A DNA stretch of 64,000 nt from Bacteroidaceae bacterium (GTDB lineage Bacteria; Bacteroidota; Bacteroidia; Bacteroidales; Bacteroidaceae). The notes under the pieces were generated by a model. It ran no database searches. It saw nothing but the letters and a program-made list of their open reading frames with translations, and was not told the DNA's origin. Both the position numbers and the translations under genes were made by a program. This document shows positions 16,679-25,539 of the stretch, one piece after another (the stretch's first letter is position 1; every line of letters starts with the position of its first letter). The stretch spans positions 1 to 64,000 of the forward strand of contig JAFZDY010000018.1 of NCBI GenBank assembly GCA_017560945.1. Direction: 5' to 3'.

Positions 16679-16697
16679 ATGTGCAAATGTTTAAATT

Positions 16698-17117
16698 ATG
16701 AATACAGTAGAGAGATTAGTAGAGTATGGTATCAAACCTTCAGTACAACGAATAGCCATCATGGAGTACTTGATGACTCATCGGACTCACCCCACAGCAG
16801 ACGAGGTGTACATGGCACTGTGTGACTCCATGCCTACACTTTCAAAAACTACAGTATATAACACGTTGAAATTATTTGTTGATCAGCAAGCAGCTCTAAT
16901 GCTGACTATTAACGATAAGAATGTCCACTTTGATGGAGATACATCGTTGCATTCACATTTCTTTTGTCGCAAATGTGGACGAGTGTTTGACCTCCCTTTT
17001 TCAGGGAAAAAACGCGAAGCTCGCGAACTCCAGATTGAAGGTCATGCAGTAGAAGAAATTCATCATTATTACAAAGGAATTTGCAAAGAGTGTTCAGAAA
17101 AAGAAAGTTTAGTTTAA
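16698..17117 (+). CDS. Fur-family transcriptional regulator, PerR-like
   Basis: The product has 139 residues. Residues about 1-80 are the winged-helix DNA-binding domain (KPSVQRIAIMEYL, HPTADEVYMAL, LSKTTVYNTL). The C-terminal half has the HSHFFCRKCGRVFDL motif with the first CxxC zinc pair and a second pair in GICKEC, as in structural zinc sites of this family. The gene has a strong promoter and a Fur-type palindrome in front of it and is 60 nt upstream of a rubrerythrin gene. That pairing points to peroxide sensing (PerR) rather than iron uptake control, but sequence alone does not settle it. Confidence 0.85.
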   Translation: MNTVERLVEYGIKPSVQRIAIMEYLMTHRTHPTADEVYMALCDSMPTLSKTTVYNTLKLFVDQQAALMLTINDKNVHFDGDTSLHSHFFCRKCGRVFDLPFSGKKREARELQIEGHAVEEIHHYYKGICKECSEKESLV

Positions 17118-17177
17118 GACTAATTATAAAAAAAATAGAAATAAAATTATTAATTAACAATTTAAAAATAGAAGATT

Positions 17178-17720
17178 ATGAAAAAGTTTATTTGCTCAGT
17201 ATGTGGTTATGTTCATGAAGGTGATTCAGCTCCTGAAAAGTGCCCATTGTGTAAGGTTAGTGCCGATAAGTTCAATCAGTTAGAAGAAGGTAAAATCGAG
17301 TTTGTGCAAGAGCATGTAATTGGTGTTGCTAAAGGTTGTGACGATGAAATGATTAAGGACCTCAATGCTCATTTCATGGGTGAATGCACTGAAGTAGGTA
17401 TGTACTTGGCTATGAGTCGTCAGGCTGACCGTGAGGGATATCCCGAAATTGCAGAGGCATTCAAGCGCTATGCATGGGAGGAGGCAGAACACGCATCTAA
17501 GTTTGCTGAACTCTTGGGCGATTGTGTATGGGACACTAAAACTAACTTGGAGAAGCGCATGAACGCAGAGTCAGGTGCATGTGCCGACAAGTATCGCATT
17601 GCTAAGCGTGCAAAGGAACTTAACCTCGATGCTATCCACGATACTGTTCACGAGATGTCTAAGGACGAAGCTCGTCATGGCAAGGGATTCGAAGGTCTCT
17701 ATAACCGCTATTTCAAATAA
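17178..17720 (+). CDS. Rubrerythrin with N-terminal rubredoxin domain
   Basis: The 180-residue product is a cytoplasmic NADH-linked peroxidase that detoxifies hydrogen peroxide in anaerobes. Residues 1-37 are a rubredoxin-like iron site with [10 protein letters not shown] and CPLC. The remainder is a four-helix ferritin-like di-iron domain with the glutamate/histidine ligands in [28 protein letters not shown] and [13 protein letters not shown]. Having the rubredoxin at the N-terminus makes it a reverse rubrerythrin. It is co-transcribed with the PerR-like gene and ends at a strong terminator. Confidence 0.92.
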   Translation: MKKFICSVCGYVHEGDSAPEKCPLCKVSADKFNQLEEGKIEFVQEHVIGVAKGCDDEMIKDLNAHFMGECTEVGMYLAMSRQADREGYPEIAEAFKRYAWEEAEHASKFAELLGDCVWDTKTNLEKRMNAESGACADKYRIAKRAKELNLDAIHDTVHEMSKDEARHGKGFEGLYNRYFK

Positions 17721-17744
17721 CAAATAGAGATTGATTGTAAATCT

Positions 17745-17786
17745 AAAGGGATGGAGTATTCATATATTCCATCCCTTTGTTTTTTA
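17745..17786 (+). terminator. Rho-independent terminator of the perR-rubrerythrin unit
   Basis: AAAGGGATGGA (17745-17755) and its complement TCCATCCCTTT (17768-17778) form a strong stem followed by GTTTTTTAC. Confidence 0.85.
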
Positions 17787-17924
17787 CTGTATCAAAGTAT
17801 ATGTTTTTTTTAAATAAAAGATAAACCTATGGATACAAAATGATATACCATTTATGCTAAGAATATATTTCTATTAATTTGTAGAGATTAAGATAAAATT
17901 TAGCTCAATATATATACTTACAAT

Positions 17925-18221
17925 CTATAAGTATTTTTCAAGTACCTCTTTTAGCTGTACTAAAGGGGTGAATCCACTCTGTCGCCAAATTAAATTCCCA
18001 TGTTTGTAAAGCATGAGTGTGGGGATGGATTGTATGTGTTGCTCAGCTGCAAGGCTTTCGTGTCTATCTACATCTATTTTGGCAATACGCAATTTTTCAC
18101 CTTTCTCCTTTTTCAATTCCTCCAACACGGAATGCATATTTCTGCATGGAGCGCACCATGTGGCGTAAAAATCAATCAAAACTGGTGTCTCTGAATTTAT
18201 CAAATCTTCAAACTTTTCCAT
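17925..18221 (-). CDS. Thioredoxin
   Basis: The product has 98 residues when started at the ATG at 18221; a longer frame from 18323 adds an unrelated 34-residue tail and is unlikely. LIDFYATWCAPCRNMHSVLEEL holds the redox pair in WCAPC (E. coli has WCGPC), and the cis-proline motif is SIPTLMLYKHG. It is a small cytosolic thiol-disulfide oxidoreductase. It lies downstream of the OmpH-like gene but is separated from it by a terminator, so it is probably expressed alone. Confidence 0.9.
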   Translation of the reverse strand: MEKFEDLINSETPVLIDFYATWCAPCRNMHSVLEELKKEKGEKLRIAKIDVDRHESLAAEQHIQSIPTLMLYKHGNLIWRQSGFTPLVQLKEVLEKYL

Positions 18222-18304
18222 ACATATATTATTTAAGTAATACCTATTCTTAGTGTGAGAACAATAGGAGAGGGGTGAATGTTCGGAAAGAAAGTAACGA
18301 GGAG

Positions 18305-18341
18305 AGATAAAAAAAGACGTCACATGATGGTGTGACGTCTT
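18305..18341 (-). terminator. Terminator downstream of the OmpH-like gene
   Basis: AAAGACGTCACA (18312-18323) pairs perfectly with TGTGACGTCTTT (18330-18341). On the minus strand it is followed by a T-run (TCTTTTTTTATC), which fits the end of the transcript from 18366-18956. Confidence 0.8.
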
Positions 18342-18365
18342 TATGAAATTCTTTATATATAAAGA

Positions 18366-18956
18366 TTATTTCTTCGTGTATCTTTTGTTTAATCCTTCAA
18401 CGATTTCGTCTGTGATATCGTATGCAGGATTACCATAGAGAAGATTGTCAAAACCAGCATTGCTGATGATGAAATCGAATTGCTTTTCAGCATTATAGAT
18501 GCTCAAGAAATTGTTGATAGAGTCGCGCAATTGTTGGTTCTTCTGTTGATTTTCGATAGCCAACTCTTCAGATAATTTTGCTGACAATTCGTCCAACTCT
18601 TGTGCCTTTTTCATCAATCGGTTATACTCTTCCTCAGCACGTGCTCTTGTGAAGGCATTGTTTTCGTATTTGTATTGGAAATCTTGTTGTTCTGCTTCCA
18701 ATTTCTTGCTCTTTTCATTCAATGTTGCTCGAACATTTTCTTCTTTTTTTACCATCTCCTGATTGATGTCGAGGCAGAACTGATAGTTCAAAATCAATCT
18801 TTCAATCTCTACGAAAGCAATTTTTACTCCTGAGCCACCTTCGCTCGTAGCAGGTGTTACCTGAGTAGTGGTTGCTTGCTTGTTTCCATCACATTGTGCC
18901 ATCATGAGGCCGAGTGCCAATGCTGCACATCCCTTCAAAATAGTTTTCTTATTCAT
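18366..18956 (-). CDS. OmpH/Skp-family periplasmic chaperone-like lipoprotein
   Basis: The product has 196 residues. The signal peptide ends in a lipobox (LMMAQC, Cys at about 22), so the protein should be lipid-anchored. Residues about 45-60 (VKIAFVEIERLI) start the Skp fold, followed by a long charged coiled-coil (about 65-145) and a C-terminal segment (QFDFIISNAGFDNLLYGN) typical of the OmpH/Skp family. Skp binds unfolded outer-membrane proteins in the periplasm. A lipobox is seen in several Bacteroidetes members. It is followed by a terminator. Confidence 0.82.
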   Translation of the reverse strand: MNKKTILKGCAALALGLMMAQCDGNKQATTTQVTPATSEGGSGVKIAFVEIERLILNYQFCLDINQEMVKKEENVRATLNEKSKKLEAEQQDFQYKYENNAFTRARAEEEYNRLMKKAQELDELSAKLSEELAIENQQKNQQLRDSINNFLSIYNAEKQFDFIISNAGFDNLLYGNPAYDITDEIVEGLNKRYTKK

Positions 18957-19005
18957 TTTGTGTATATATTATTTTTAGTTTTCATTTTAAGGTAAGCCTT
19001 GTCAC

Positions 19006-19218
19006 TTACTTTATCCTTTCCTTTACTTGAATACGTTTGGGTGCTCGGGCTTCACGATCTTGCGATTGAACACACCCTATACCACGCTTCCTCATGGCCT
19101 TGCTTCCGCTAACATGTGTGTTTGGAAAGCGTCCATTCTTCTTCAAAATGATATTTATTGCTAATAATGCAAGGCAAATAGCAACAATTAACACTGTTAT
19201 AGCGAGAGTTTCAATCAT
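19006..19218 (-). CDS. Small conserved membrane protein
   Basis: The product has 70 residues with one hydrophobic helix (about residues 4-25) and a basic tail containing NGRFPNTHVSG and MRKRGIGCVQSQDREARA. I recognise this pattern from short uncharacterised proteins widespread in Bacteroidales. The function is unknown. It lies 49 nt upstream of the OmpH-like gene on the same strand and is probably in its transcript. Confidence 0.65.
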   Translation of the reverse strand: MIETLAITVLIVAICLALLAINIILKKNGRFPNTHVSGSKAMRKRGIGCVQSQDREARAPKRIQVKERIK

Positions 19219-19307
19219 TATTCTTATTTTTGCGGGTGCAAATATACTCCTTTAATTGATAATGGAGAAAAAGAATGATGAATTTTAACTAAAACCTTAG
19301 GATATAT

Positions 19308-20756
19308 ATGGAAATGAAAAATCTGAAACCCGTAGAAGTCTTCAAGTATTTTGATGAGATATGTCAAGTACCACGTCCGTCAAAGAAGGAAGAGAAAATC
19401 ATAGCATACCTTCGCCAATTCGGTGAAAGTCATCAGTTAGATACCCTTGTGGATGAAGCAGGAAACGTCCTTATAAAGAAGCCTGCCACACTTGGTATGG
19501 AAAATAGAAAGACGGTAGTGCTCCAATCCCACATCGATATGGTGTGTGAAAAGAATAAAGATGTTGAACACGATTTCGACAATGATCCAATAGAGACATT
19601 TATCGATGGTGAATGGTTGCGTGCAAAGGGCACTACCCTTGGTGCAGACAATGGTATTGGTATGGCTGCTGCATTGGCCATACTGGCTTCCGACTCTATT
19701 CAGCATGGTCCTATCGAATGCCTCTTTACTGTAGATGAAGAGACAGGTCTTACCGGAGCATTTGCCTTGCAGAGTGGATTCATGAATGGAGATGTATTGC
19801 TCAATCTTGATAGTGAGGATGAGGGAGAAATCTTTATCGGTTGTGCAGGCGGATGTCGTACTAATGCGACTTTCACCTATCAACCAGTATCAGTACCTGA
19901 AGGATGTTTTTACTTTTCTGTAGAGTTAAATGGTCTTACAGGTGGACATAGTGGTGATGACATCAACAAAGGATTTGCCAATGCCAATAAGATTCTTAAT
20001 CGTTTTCTTTTGCAGGCATTCAAGAAATACGATCTCTACCTTTGCGAAATAAGTGGTGGAAATTTACATAATGCCATCCCCCGTGAAGCACGTGCTGTAT
20101 GTGCTATTCCTTCTAAACATAAGGAAGATATTCGTATCGACCTAAATATCTTTGCCGCTGAAGTAGAAGCAGAGTATAGTGTAACAGAGAAGAATATGAG
20201 ATTTGTACTCCAAAGTGCTGATCCCATCACTACTGCTATAGACAAGAACACAACTTTATGCCTATTGCAATCCATTCATGCCGTAGCCAATGGAGTATTT
20301 ATGATGAGTCAAGATATGCCAGGATTGGTAGAAACTTCAAGTAATCTTGCTTCTATCAAGATGGTAGGTGAGAATGAGATTCTGATTGGAAGTAGCCAAA
20401 GAAGTAGTACTCTTTCCTCACGCAAGGATATGGCAGAAACTGTACAAGCTACCTTTGAATTGGCTGGTGCTAAGGTAGATGTGGGTGATGGATATCCAGG
20501 ATGGAAGCCAAATCCACAATCACCTCTCTTGGCGGTTGCTATCGACTCATACAAGCATTTGTTTGGTATTGAGCCAAAGGTGAAAGCCATTCATGCAGGA
20601 CTTGAGTGCGGACTTTTCCTTGAAAAATATCCTTCTCTCGATATGATATCTTTTGGTCCCACATTGCGTGGAGTACATTCTCCTGACGAACGTATGCACA
20701 TTCCCTCCGTTGAACGTTGGTGGATACATCTGTTGGATGTATTGAAGAATGTATAA
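19308..20756 (+). CDS. pepD: Aminoacyl-histidine dipeptidase (PepD, M20 family)
   Basis: The 482-residue product is a cytosolic zinc dipeptidase that splits Xaa-His and related dipeptides. Metal-binding motifs are QSHIDMVCEKN, GTTLGADNGIGMA and TVDEETGLTGA, followed by the lid/dimerisation domain (LTGGHSGDDINKG) and the C-terminal HAGLECGLF and FGPTLRGVHSPDERM motifs. Length is that of the family. ATGs at 19308 and 19314 are both possible. Confidence 0.95.
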   Translation: MEMKNLKPVEVFKYFDEICQVPRPSKKEEKIIAYLRQFGESHQLDTLVDEAGNVLIKKPATLGMENRKTVVLQSHIDMVCEKNKDVEHDFDNDPIETFIDGEWLRAKGTTLGADNGIGMAAALAILASDSIQHGPIECLFTVDEETGLTGAFALQSGFMNGDVLLNLDSEDEGEIFIGCAGGCRTNATFTYQPVSVPEGCFYFSVELNGLTGGHSGDDINKGFANANKILNRFLLQAFKKYDLYLCEISGGNLHNAIPREARAVCAIPSKHKEDIRIDLNIFAAEVEAEYSVTEKNMRFVLQSADPITTAIDKNTTLCLLQSIHAVANGVFMMSQDMPGLVETSSNLASIKMVGENEILIGSSQRSSTLSSRKDMAETVQATFELAGAKVDVGDGYPGWKPNPQSPLLAVAIDSYKHLFGIEPKVKAIHAGLECGLFLEKYPSLDMISFGPTLRGVHSPDERMHIPSVERWWIHLLDVLKNV

Positions 20757-20805
20757 AATGGTGTAATATTTTGCAATTTCTTTTACTCATTAGAAAAGAT
20801 TTTTG

Positions 20806-20852
20806 TAAATTTGCCACGTATTTGCATGGTTCTCTACATAGAACTATGCAAA
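20806..20852 (+). promoter_or_regulatory. nagB leader: -7 box followed by a 13-bp inverted repeat
   Basis: A TAAATTTG -7 box lies at 20806-20813. TTTGCATGGTTCT (20821-20833) can pair with AGAACTATGCAAA (20840-20852) with one mismatch around a 6-nt loop. The repeat would start close to the transcription start. It lacks a T-run, so it is not a standard terminator for pepD. An operator or a 5' mRNA hairpin are both possible. No -33 TTTG is found at normal spacing. Confidence 0.45.
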
Positions 20853-20953
20853 TTTATGTAAAATTACTGGATATCAGCTAATTTAATGTAACAGTGAATA
20901 CATTTGTGAGATTAGAATTGATATATTTAAAGGATATAAGATAAAAATATACT

Positions 20954-21763
20954 ATGAGAGTCGTTATTTTGGATGACTATGCAATGGTGTCACGTTGGGC
21001 AGCCAATTATGTAGTTGAAAAGATTAATCAGAAGAATCCTACGGCAGCAAATCCTTTTGTATTGGGATGTCCCACAGGCTCTTCTCCTTTGGGAATGTAC
21101 AAGGAACTTATTCGCTTGAACAAGGAAGGCAAAGTTTCGTTTAAGCACGTTATTACTTTCAATATGGATGAGTATGTAGGTTTACCCGAAGACCATCCCG
21201 AGAGTTATCACTCTTTTATGTGGAACAATTTTTTCAATCACATCGATATTGACCCACAGAATGTACACATTCTCGATGGTAATGCACCTGATTTGGTGGC
21301 CGAGTGTGAAAAGTATGAACGTCAGATTCAAGCAGCTGGTGGAGTAGACCTTTTCTTGGGTGGTGTAGGACCCGATGGTCATATCGCTTTCAATGAGCCA
21401 GGTTCGTCACTTTCGTCAAAGACTCGTATTAAAACCCTTACTACAGACACTATCATAGCCAATAGTCGTTTCTTCGATGGTGATGTGAATCAAGTTCCCA
21501 AGCAAGCACTCACTGTAGGAGTTGGCACCGTAATGGCTGCTACTGAAGTACTTCTTATTTCATGTGGACACAATAAGGCTCGTGCTCTCAAACACGCCAT
21601 TGAGGAAAACATCAATCACATGTGGACGGTAAGTGCACTGCAAATGCATCCCCATGGTATCATTGTATGTGACGAACCAGCATGCAATGAAATTAAAGTG
21701 GGTACATACAAATATTTCAAAGACAAAGAGAAACTCGAAGGCTTGGTTGACAGATACTTATAA
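20954..21763 (+). CDS. nagB: Glucosamine-6-phosphate deaminase
   Basis: The 269-residue product converts glucosamine-6-phosphate to fructose-6-phosphate and ammonia, feeding amino sugars into glycolysis. Motifs are [17 protein letters not shown] (phosphate binding), FNMDEYVGL (catalytic Asp) and [16 protein letters not shown] (catalytic Asp and His). Length and ends are normal. It has a 197-nt leader with a notable hairpin and is followed 50 nt later by a capsule export gene. Confidence 0.95.
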   Translation: MRVVILDDYAMVSRWAANYVVEKINQKNPTAANPFVLGCPTGSSPLGMYKELIRLNKEGKVSFKHVITFNMDEYVGLPEDHPESYHSFMWNNFFNHIDIDPQNVHILDGNAPDLVAECEKYERQIQAAGGVDLFLGGVGPDGHIAFNEPGSSLSSKTRIKTLTTDTIIANSRFFDGDVNQVPKQALTVGVGTVMAATEVLLISCGHNKARALKHAIEENINHMWTVSALQMHPHGIIVCDEPACNEIKVGTYKYFKDKEKLEGLVDRYL

Positions 21764-21813
21764 TAATATTATCTATACTAGATGTTATAGTACGTACAAA
21801 GAAGTAGATAAAG

Positions 21814-23067
21814 ATGAGACGGATTATTAAATTCATCTCTAGTGCGTTTTTTTTGTTGGTTATTACTTTGCCAACTATTGCACAGATGTCTGATGATGCT
21901 GTGATTGAATATATCAAAAATGGTATGGCAAGTGGAAAATCTCAAAATGAGATGATTAAGGAACTTGCGGCTCGTGGAGTAACTCGTGCTCAAGCTGAGC
22001 GTTTGAAAGAACGTCTTGAAAAAGAACAATCTGGAAGAACTGAGGCTTCTCGAACCATAGGTGTACAAGAGCGTGAAAGACGTTCAAATGATGGTTTGGC
22101 AGAAGTAGAGGCAGGAAGTTTGGATTATGTTTCAACAGAATTAGCTAATCCTGAAAATCTCTCTACTCAAGCAGCTGCACGTCTGGTATTTGGACGTAAC
22201 ATATTTACCAATCGCAATTTAACTTTTGCACCTAGTATGAATCTTCCTACACCAGAGAACTATAAATTAGGTCCTGGTGATGAGGTAATTATTGAAATTT
22301 GGGGAACAAACCAAGCTACTCATCGTCAAACAATCTCACCTGAAGGTTCCATTAATATTCAAGATATTGGTTTGATAAATCTGAATGGTATGACCGTCAA
22401 AGAGGCAGATGCCTATATGCGTCGTCGTTTAGGACAAATCTATTCTGTATATGGAGAAAATGCTGCTTCTGAAGTTAAACTTTCATTGGGTAACATTCGT
22501 ACAATACAGGTTAATATGATGGGTGAAGTAGCAGTACCTGGTACTTATTATCTTTCTTCTTTCTCTAATATTTATCATGCCTTGTATCGCGCTGGTGGAG
22601 TGAGCAATCTTGGTTCTTTACGTGAGATACATCTTATGCGTAAAGGAAAGAAGATTGTTACATTGGATATCTATGAGTTTATCCTTAAGGGTAAATCTTT
22701 CGAAGATATCACTTTGGAAGAGGGTGATATAGTGATTGTTCCCACATATAATACATTGGTAGATATCTCAGGAAGTGTTAAACGACCAATGTTTTATGAA
22801 TTGAAAGAGGGTGAGACTATTGGACAACTTATCGATTACGCAGGTGGTTTTTCAAGTGATGCATACAAGAGCAACTTGCGCCTTATCCGCCAAAATGGAC
22901 GCGAATATAAGGTGTTTACTATCAATGAACCTGAGTTTTCTTCATTTGTTCTTAATGATGGAGATGCACTTACCGTGGGAACTATGTTAGACCGTTTTGA
23001 AAATCGTATTGAGATTAAGGGAGCAGTTTATAGTCCTGGTATTTATGAATTGGGTAACAAAATTTAA
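21814..23067 (+). CDS. Polysaccharide export protein with SLBB domains, about half the usual length
   Basis: The product has 417 residues. A signal peptide (about 1-23) is followed by a helical segment, a Poly_export domain (about 150-225, [15 protein letters not shown]) and two SLBB domains (about 235-305 and 318-395). The protein stops at [19 protein letters not shown], just as another SLBB domain would begin. Bacteroidetes homologues that I know continue to roughly 800 residues with more SLBB repeats and a C-terminal membrane helix. The stop is followed after 11 nt by ugd, so the missing half is not downstream in another frame. It would normally form the outer-membrane channel for capsule export; in this state it may be non-functional. 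Confidence 0.75.
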   Translation: MRRIIKFISSAFFLLVITLPTIAQMSDDAVIEYIKNGMASGKSQNEMIKELAARGVTRAQAERLKERLEKEQSGRTEASRTIGVQERERRSNDGLAEVEAGSLDYVSTELANPENLSTQAAARLVFGRNIFTNRNLTFAPSMNLPTPENYKLGPGDEVIIEIWGTNQATHRQTISPEGSINIQDIGLINLNGMTVKEADAYMRRRLGQIYSVYGENAASEVKLSLGNIRTIQVNMMGEVAVPGTYYLSSFSNIYHALYRAGGVSNLGSLREIHLMRKGKKIVTLDIYEFILKGKSFEDITLEEGDIVIVPTYNTLVDISGSVKRPMFYELKEGETIGQLIDYAGGFSSDAYKSNLRLIRQNGREYKVFTINEPEFSSFVLNDGDALTVGTMLDRFENRIEIKGAVYSPGIYELGNKI

Positions 23068-23078
23068 AATATAAAAAA

Positions 23079-24344
23079 ATGAAAAAATATAAAATAGCTG
23101 TAGCTGGTACTGGATATGTTGGTTTAAGTATTGCCACATTACTTAGCCAAAATCATGAAGTAATAGCAGTTGATGTTATCGCAGATAAAGTAGATAAAAT
23201 AAATAATAGAATATCTCCAATTCAAGATGATTTTATCGAACAATATTTAAAAGAAAAACGACTAAATCTTACTGCAACTCTCGACTCAAAATCAGCATAC
23301 AAAGATGCAGATTTTGTTGTTATAGCAGCTCCTACAAACTATGATCCCATAAGTAATTTTTTTGACACCCATCATATCGAAAATGTAATAGATTTAGTTC
23401 TAAATGTTAATGATAAGGCTGTGATTGTTATAAAAAGTACTATACCAGTTGGATATTGCGAAAATCTATATAAGAAATACGGAAGTAAGCTACGCTTGTT
23501 ATTTTCACCTGAATTCTTACGCGAAAGCAAAGCCCTTTATGATAATCTATATCCCAGTCGTATAATTGTAGGTACTCCGTCAACAACATTATCTGACAAT
23601 GCTTTTGAATTGGCCGAATTTGCAAATATCTTTGCCTCTATACTACAACAAGGAGCGATTAAAAATAATATTGACACTCTTTATATGGGATTGACAGAAG
23701 CTGAAGCTGTTAAGCTTTTTGCAAACACCTATCTAGCTCTACGTGTTAGCTATTTTAATGAATTGGATACATATGCCGAAATGAAGGGGCTCAACACTCA
23801 AGATATCATTAATGGTGTTTCTTTAGATCCACGTATTGGTCAGCATTACAATAATCCTAGTTTCGGCTATGGAGGCTATTGCTTACCCAAAGATACCAAA
23901 CAACTATTGGCTAATTATCAAGATGTACCACAAAATATGATGACTGCTATAGTAGAGAGTAATCGTACCCGAAAGGATTTTATTGCCGATCGAGTGTTGA
24001 ATAAAGCAGGTTATTATGACTATTATACCAGAGGTGATTACAATAAAGAGGAAGAAAAATTATGCGTCATTGGAGTATATCGTCTAACCATGAAAAGCAA
24101 TAGCGACAACTTCCGCCAAAGTTCAATACAAGGTGTTATGAAGCGTATCAAAGCTAAAGGTGCCGCTATTATCATTTATGAACCTACTTTGGAAGATGGT
24201 TCCACGTTTTTTGGTAGCAAGATTGTAAATGATTTAAAATTATTTAAGTTACAGTCACAAGCTATAATTGCAAATCGTTTCGATTCCTGTTTAAGAGATG
24301 TAGTTGACAAAGTTTATACAAGGGATATCTTCCATAGGGATTAG
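23079..24344 (+). CDS. UDP-glucose 6-dehydrogenase family protein
   Basis: The 421-residue product belongs to the UDP-glucose/GDP-mannose dehydrogenase family, which oxidises a nucleotide sugar to the uronic acid for capsule or exopolysaccharide. The NAD-binding motif [13 protein letters not shown] is at residues 8-20, and the catalytic cysteine lies in [22 protein letters not shown] and FSPEFLRE are also typical. UDP-glucose is the most likely substrate. The gene is much richer in A and T than nagB or pepD, which suggests recent arrival, as is common for capsule genes. It is the last capsule-type gene in the window. Confidence 0.88.
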   Translation: MKKYKIAVAGTGYVGLSIATLLSQNHEVIAVDVIADKVDKINNRISPIQDDFIEQYLKEKRLNLTATLDSKSAYKDADFVVIAAPTNYDPISNFFDTHHIENVIDLVLNVNDKAVIVIKSTIPVGYCENLYKKYGSKLRLLFSPEFLRESKALYDNLYPSRIIVGTPSTTLSDNAFELAEFANIFASILQQGAIKNNIDTLYMGLTEAEAVKLFANTYLALRVSYFNELDTYAEMKGLNTQDIINGVSLDPRIGQHYNNPSFGYGGYCLPKDTKQLLANYQDVPQNMMTAIVESNRTRKDFIADRVLNKAGYYDYYTRGDYNKEEEKLCVIGVYRLTMKSNSDNFRQSSIQGVMKRIKAKGAAIIIYEPTLEDGSTFFGSKIVNDLKLFKLQSQAIIANRFDSCLRDVVDKVYTRDIFHRD

Positions 24345-24560
24345 TTAATATAATAGATTAATTATAAATTTATCATAATTTGTTATCAATATAAATAATT
24401 AAAATAGAAGCAATAATATCTCATTGGTGTAAAAATAATTATTAAAATATAGATTCTGGTCTTAACCAAAAGTTATTAGTGTTGAATATTTTTTATCCCA
24501 ATTTTTCAATGTGCTTTTTTAATAAGCCCTTATATATCAAAGTTATTTATCGATTAATAA

Positions 24561-24772
24561 TTCCGAATGACTATCGGGCTTTAGTCTGTCTTGCAACCTC
24601 ACCCTACATGTAGGCCTTGTATGCGGTTTCTGTTCGTCAAGCCAGACCTTTGCCGCCGGCTTCCTTCAGATTCCACCTCGCGATGGACACCCTTGCGTTT
24701 GGCTAGATGCTTCCCGTCATTAGGGCGCATTAGGGACTTACACCCATTAGAATATACCCATGCTGGACGAAC
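24561..24772 (-). mobile_element. Remnant of a group II intron (5' end of domain I)
   Basis: Read on the minus strand, the segment starts GTTCGTCCAGCATGGG and contains GTAAGTCCC, CAAGGGTGTCC, GAGGTGGAATCTGAAGGA, GGCGGCAAA and ACGAACAGAAACCGCATA. This is the conserved 5' part of bacterial group II introns as I know them (normal start GTGCG-CCCAGCATGGG). Similarity fades near 24561. No reverse transcriptase/maturase gene, domain V or 3' end is present, so it cannot splice or move by itself. It begins directly after the rpsP terminator stem and its T-run, a target type favoured by bacterial class C introns; I do not assign a class. Confidence 0.8.
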
Positions 24773-24775
24773 AAG

Positions 24776-24809
24776 AAAAAAGCCCTTCCGCAATGCGGAT
24801 GGGCTTTTT
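24776..24809 (-). terminator. Terminator of rpsP
   Basis: AAAAAGCCC..CCGC and GCGG..GGGCTTTTT form a long stem with a short loop at about 24776-24809. On the minus strand it ends in GGGCTTTTTTCTT. It lies 41 nt beyond the rpsP stop codon. Confidence 0.88.
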
Positions 24810-24849
24810 CTGTTTGTTTGAGATAAATCGATAGTTAATATTGAAGCGA

Positions 24850-25401
24850 TTATGCTTCTGCGGGAGCTTCTTCAGTAGCAGGAGCCTCTTCGGTTGCTTC
24901 TTCTGAGTTAGCAGCTTCAGCCTCTGCCTTAGCAGCAGCTTCAGCAGCTTTCTTTTCAGCCACCTTCTTAGCAATCTCCTCGTTTACTTTCTTTTCAGCT
25001 TCCAAACGTGCCTTAGCTTCAGCCTTAGCAGCTTCTTCATTCTTAGCTACAAGCTGTGCAAGACCATTCTGCTTGTCCTTCTTCCATGCTTCGAACTTAG
25101 CCTGTGCTGCGGCTTCGTCAAATGCACCTTTCTTTACACCACCCTGGAGGTGCTTCATCATGTACACACCTTCGCGAGAGAGGATGTTGCGAGCAGTATC
25201 AGTGGGCTGTGCTCCACAATTTACCCAATAGAGGGCGCGCTCGAAATTCAAATCTACTGTGGCAGGATTGGTGTTGGGGTTGTAAGTACCAATCTTTTCA
25301 GTAAACTTACCATCACGTGGTGCTCTTGAATCAGCAATCACAATTGAATAAAAGGCGTAGCTCTTACGACCGTGACGCTGCAATCTGATTTTTGTTGCCA
25401 T
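24850..25401 (-). CDS. rpsP: 30S ribosomal protein S16 with long C-terminal extension
   Basis: The product has 183 residues. Residues 1-80 are the universal S16 fold ([20 protein letters not shown], then [18 protein letters not shown] sequence), which binds 16S rRNA in the 30S body. Residues about 85-183 form a charged then Ala/Glu-rich tail ([37 protein letters not shown]). Such tails are normal in Bacteroidetes S16; their role is unknown. The gene is monocistronic here, with its own terminator. Confidence 0.95.
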   Translation of the reverse strand: MATKIRLQRHGRKSYAFYSIVIADSRAPRDGKFTEKIGTYNPNTNPATVDLNFERALYWVNCGAQPTDTARNILSREGVYMMKHLQGGVKKGAFDEAAAQAKFEAWKKDKQNGLAQLVAKNEEAAKAEAKARLEAEKKVNEEIAKKVAEKKAAEAAAKAEAEAANSEEATEEAPATEEAPAEA

Positions 25402-25539
25402 TCTTTTTTTGTTTTATTTGTTAATTAAATGATTTGAATGTGCCAATAACCCGTATTAGCGGGCGCAAAATTACTGCTTTATTTTCGATTGACAAAGTTT
25501 TTGTGATATTTATTTGCTATTTTACACCACATTACCACC

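Larger units (their letters stand above)
24345..24849. other. Non-coding gap: AT-rich tract, group II intron remnant, rpsP terminator
   Basis: Bases 24345-24560 are AT-rich and show nothing I can name. The rest is the group II intron remnant and the terminator of rpsP, both listed separately. A reading frame on the plus strand over the intron remnant is not a gene. Confidence 0.7.

Noticed and set aside
18222..18323. N-terminal extension of thioredoxin
   Set aside because: The extra 34 residues are unlike any thioredoxin leader; the ATG at 18221 gives the normal family start (MEKFEDLINSE).
21814..23067. Truncation of the SLBB gene by a simple frameshift or premature stop
   Set aside because: The DNA after the stop does not encode the rest of the protein in any frame; ugd begins 11 nt later, so sequence was lost or replaced.
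24591..24821. Small plus-strand reading frame after ugd
   Set aside because: It lies over the group II intron remnant and the rpsP terminator, and its sequence is explained by the conserved RNA on the other strand.
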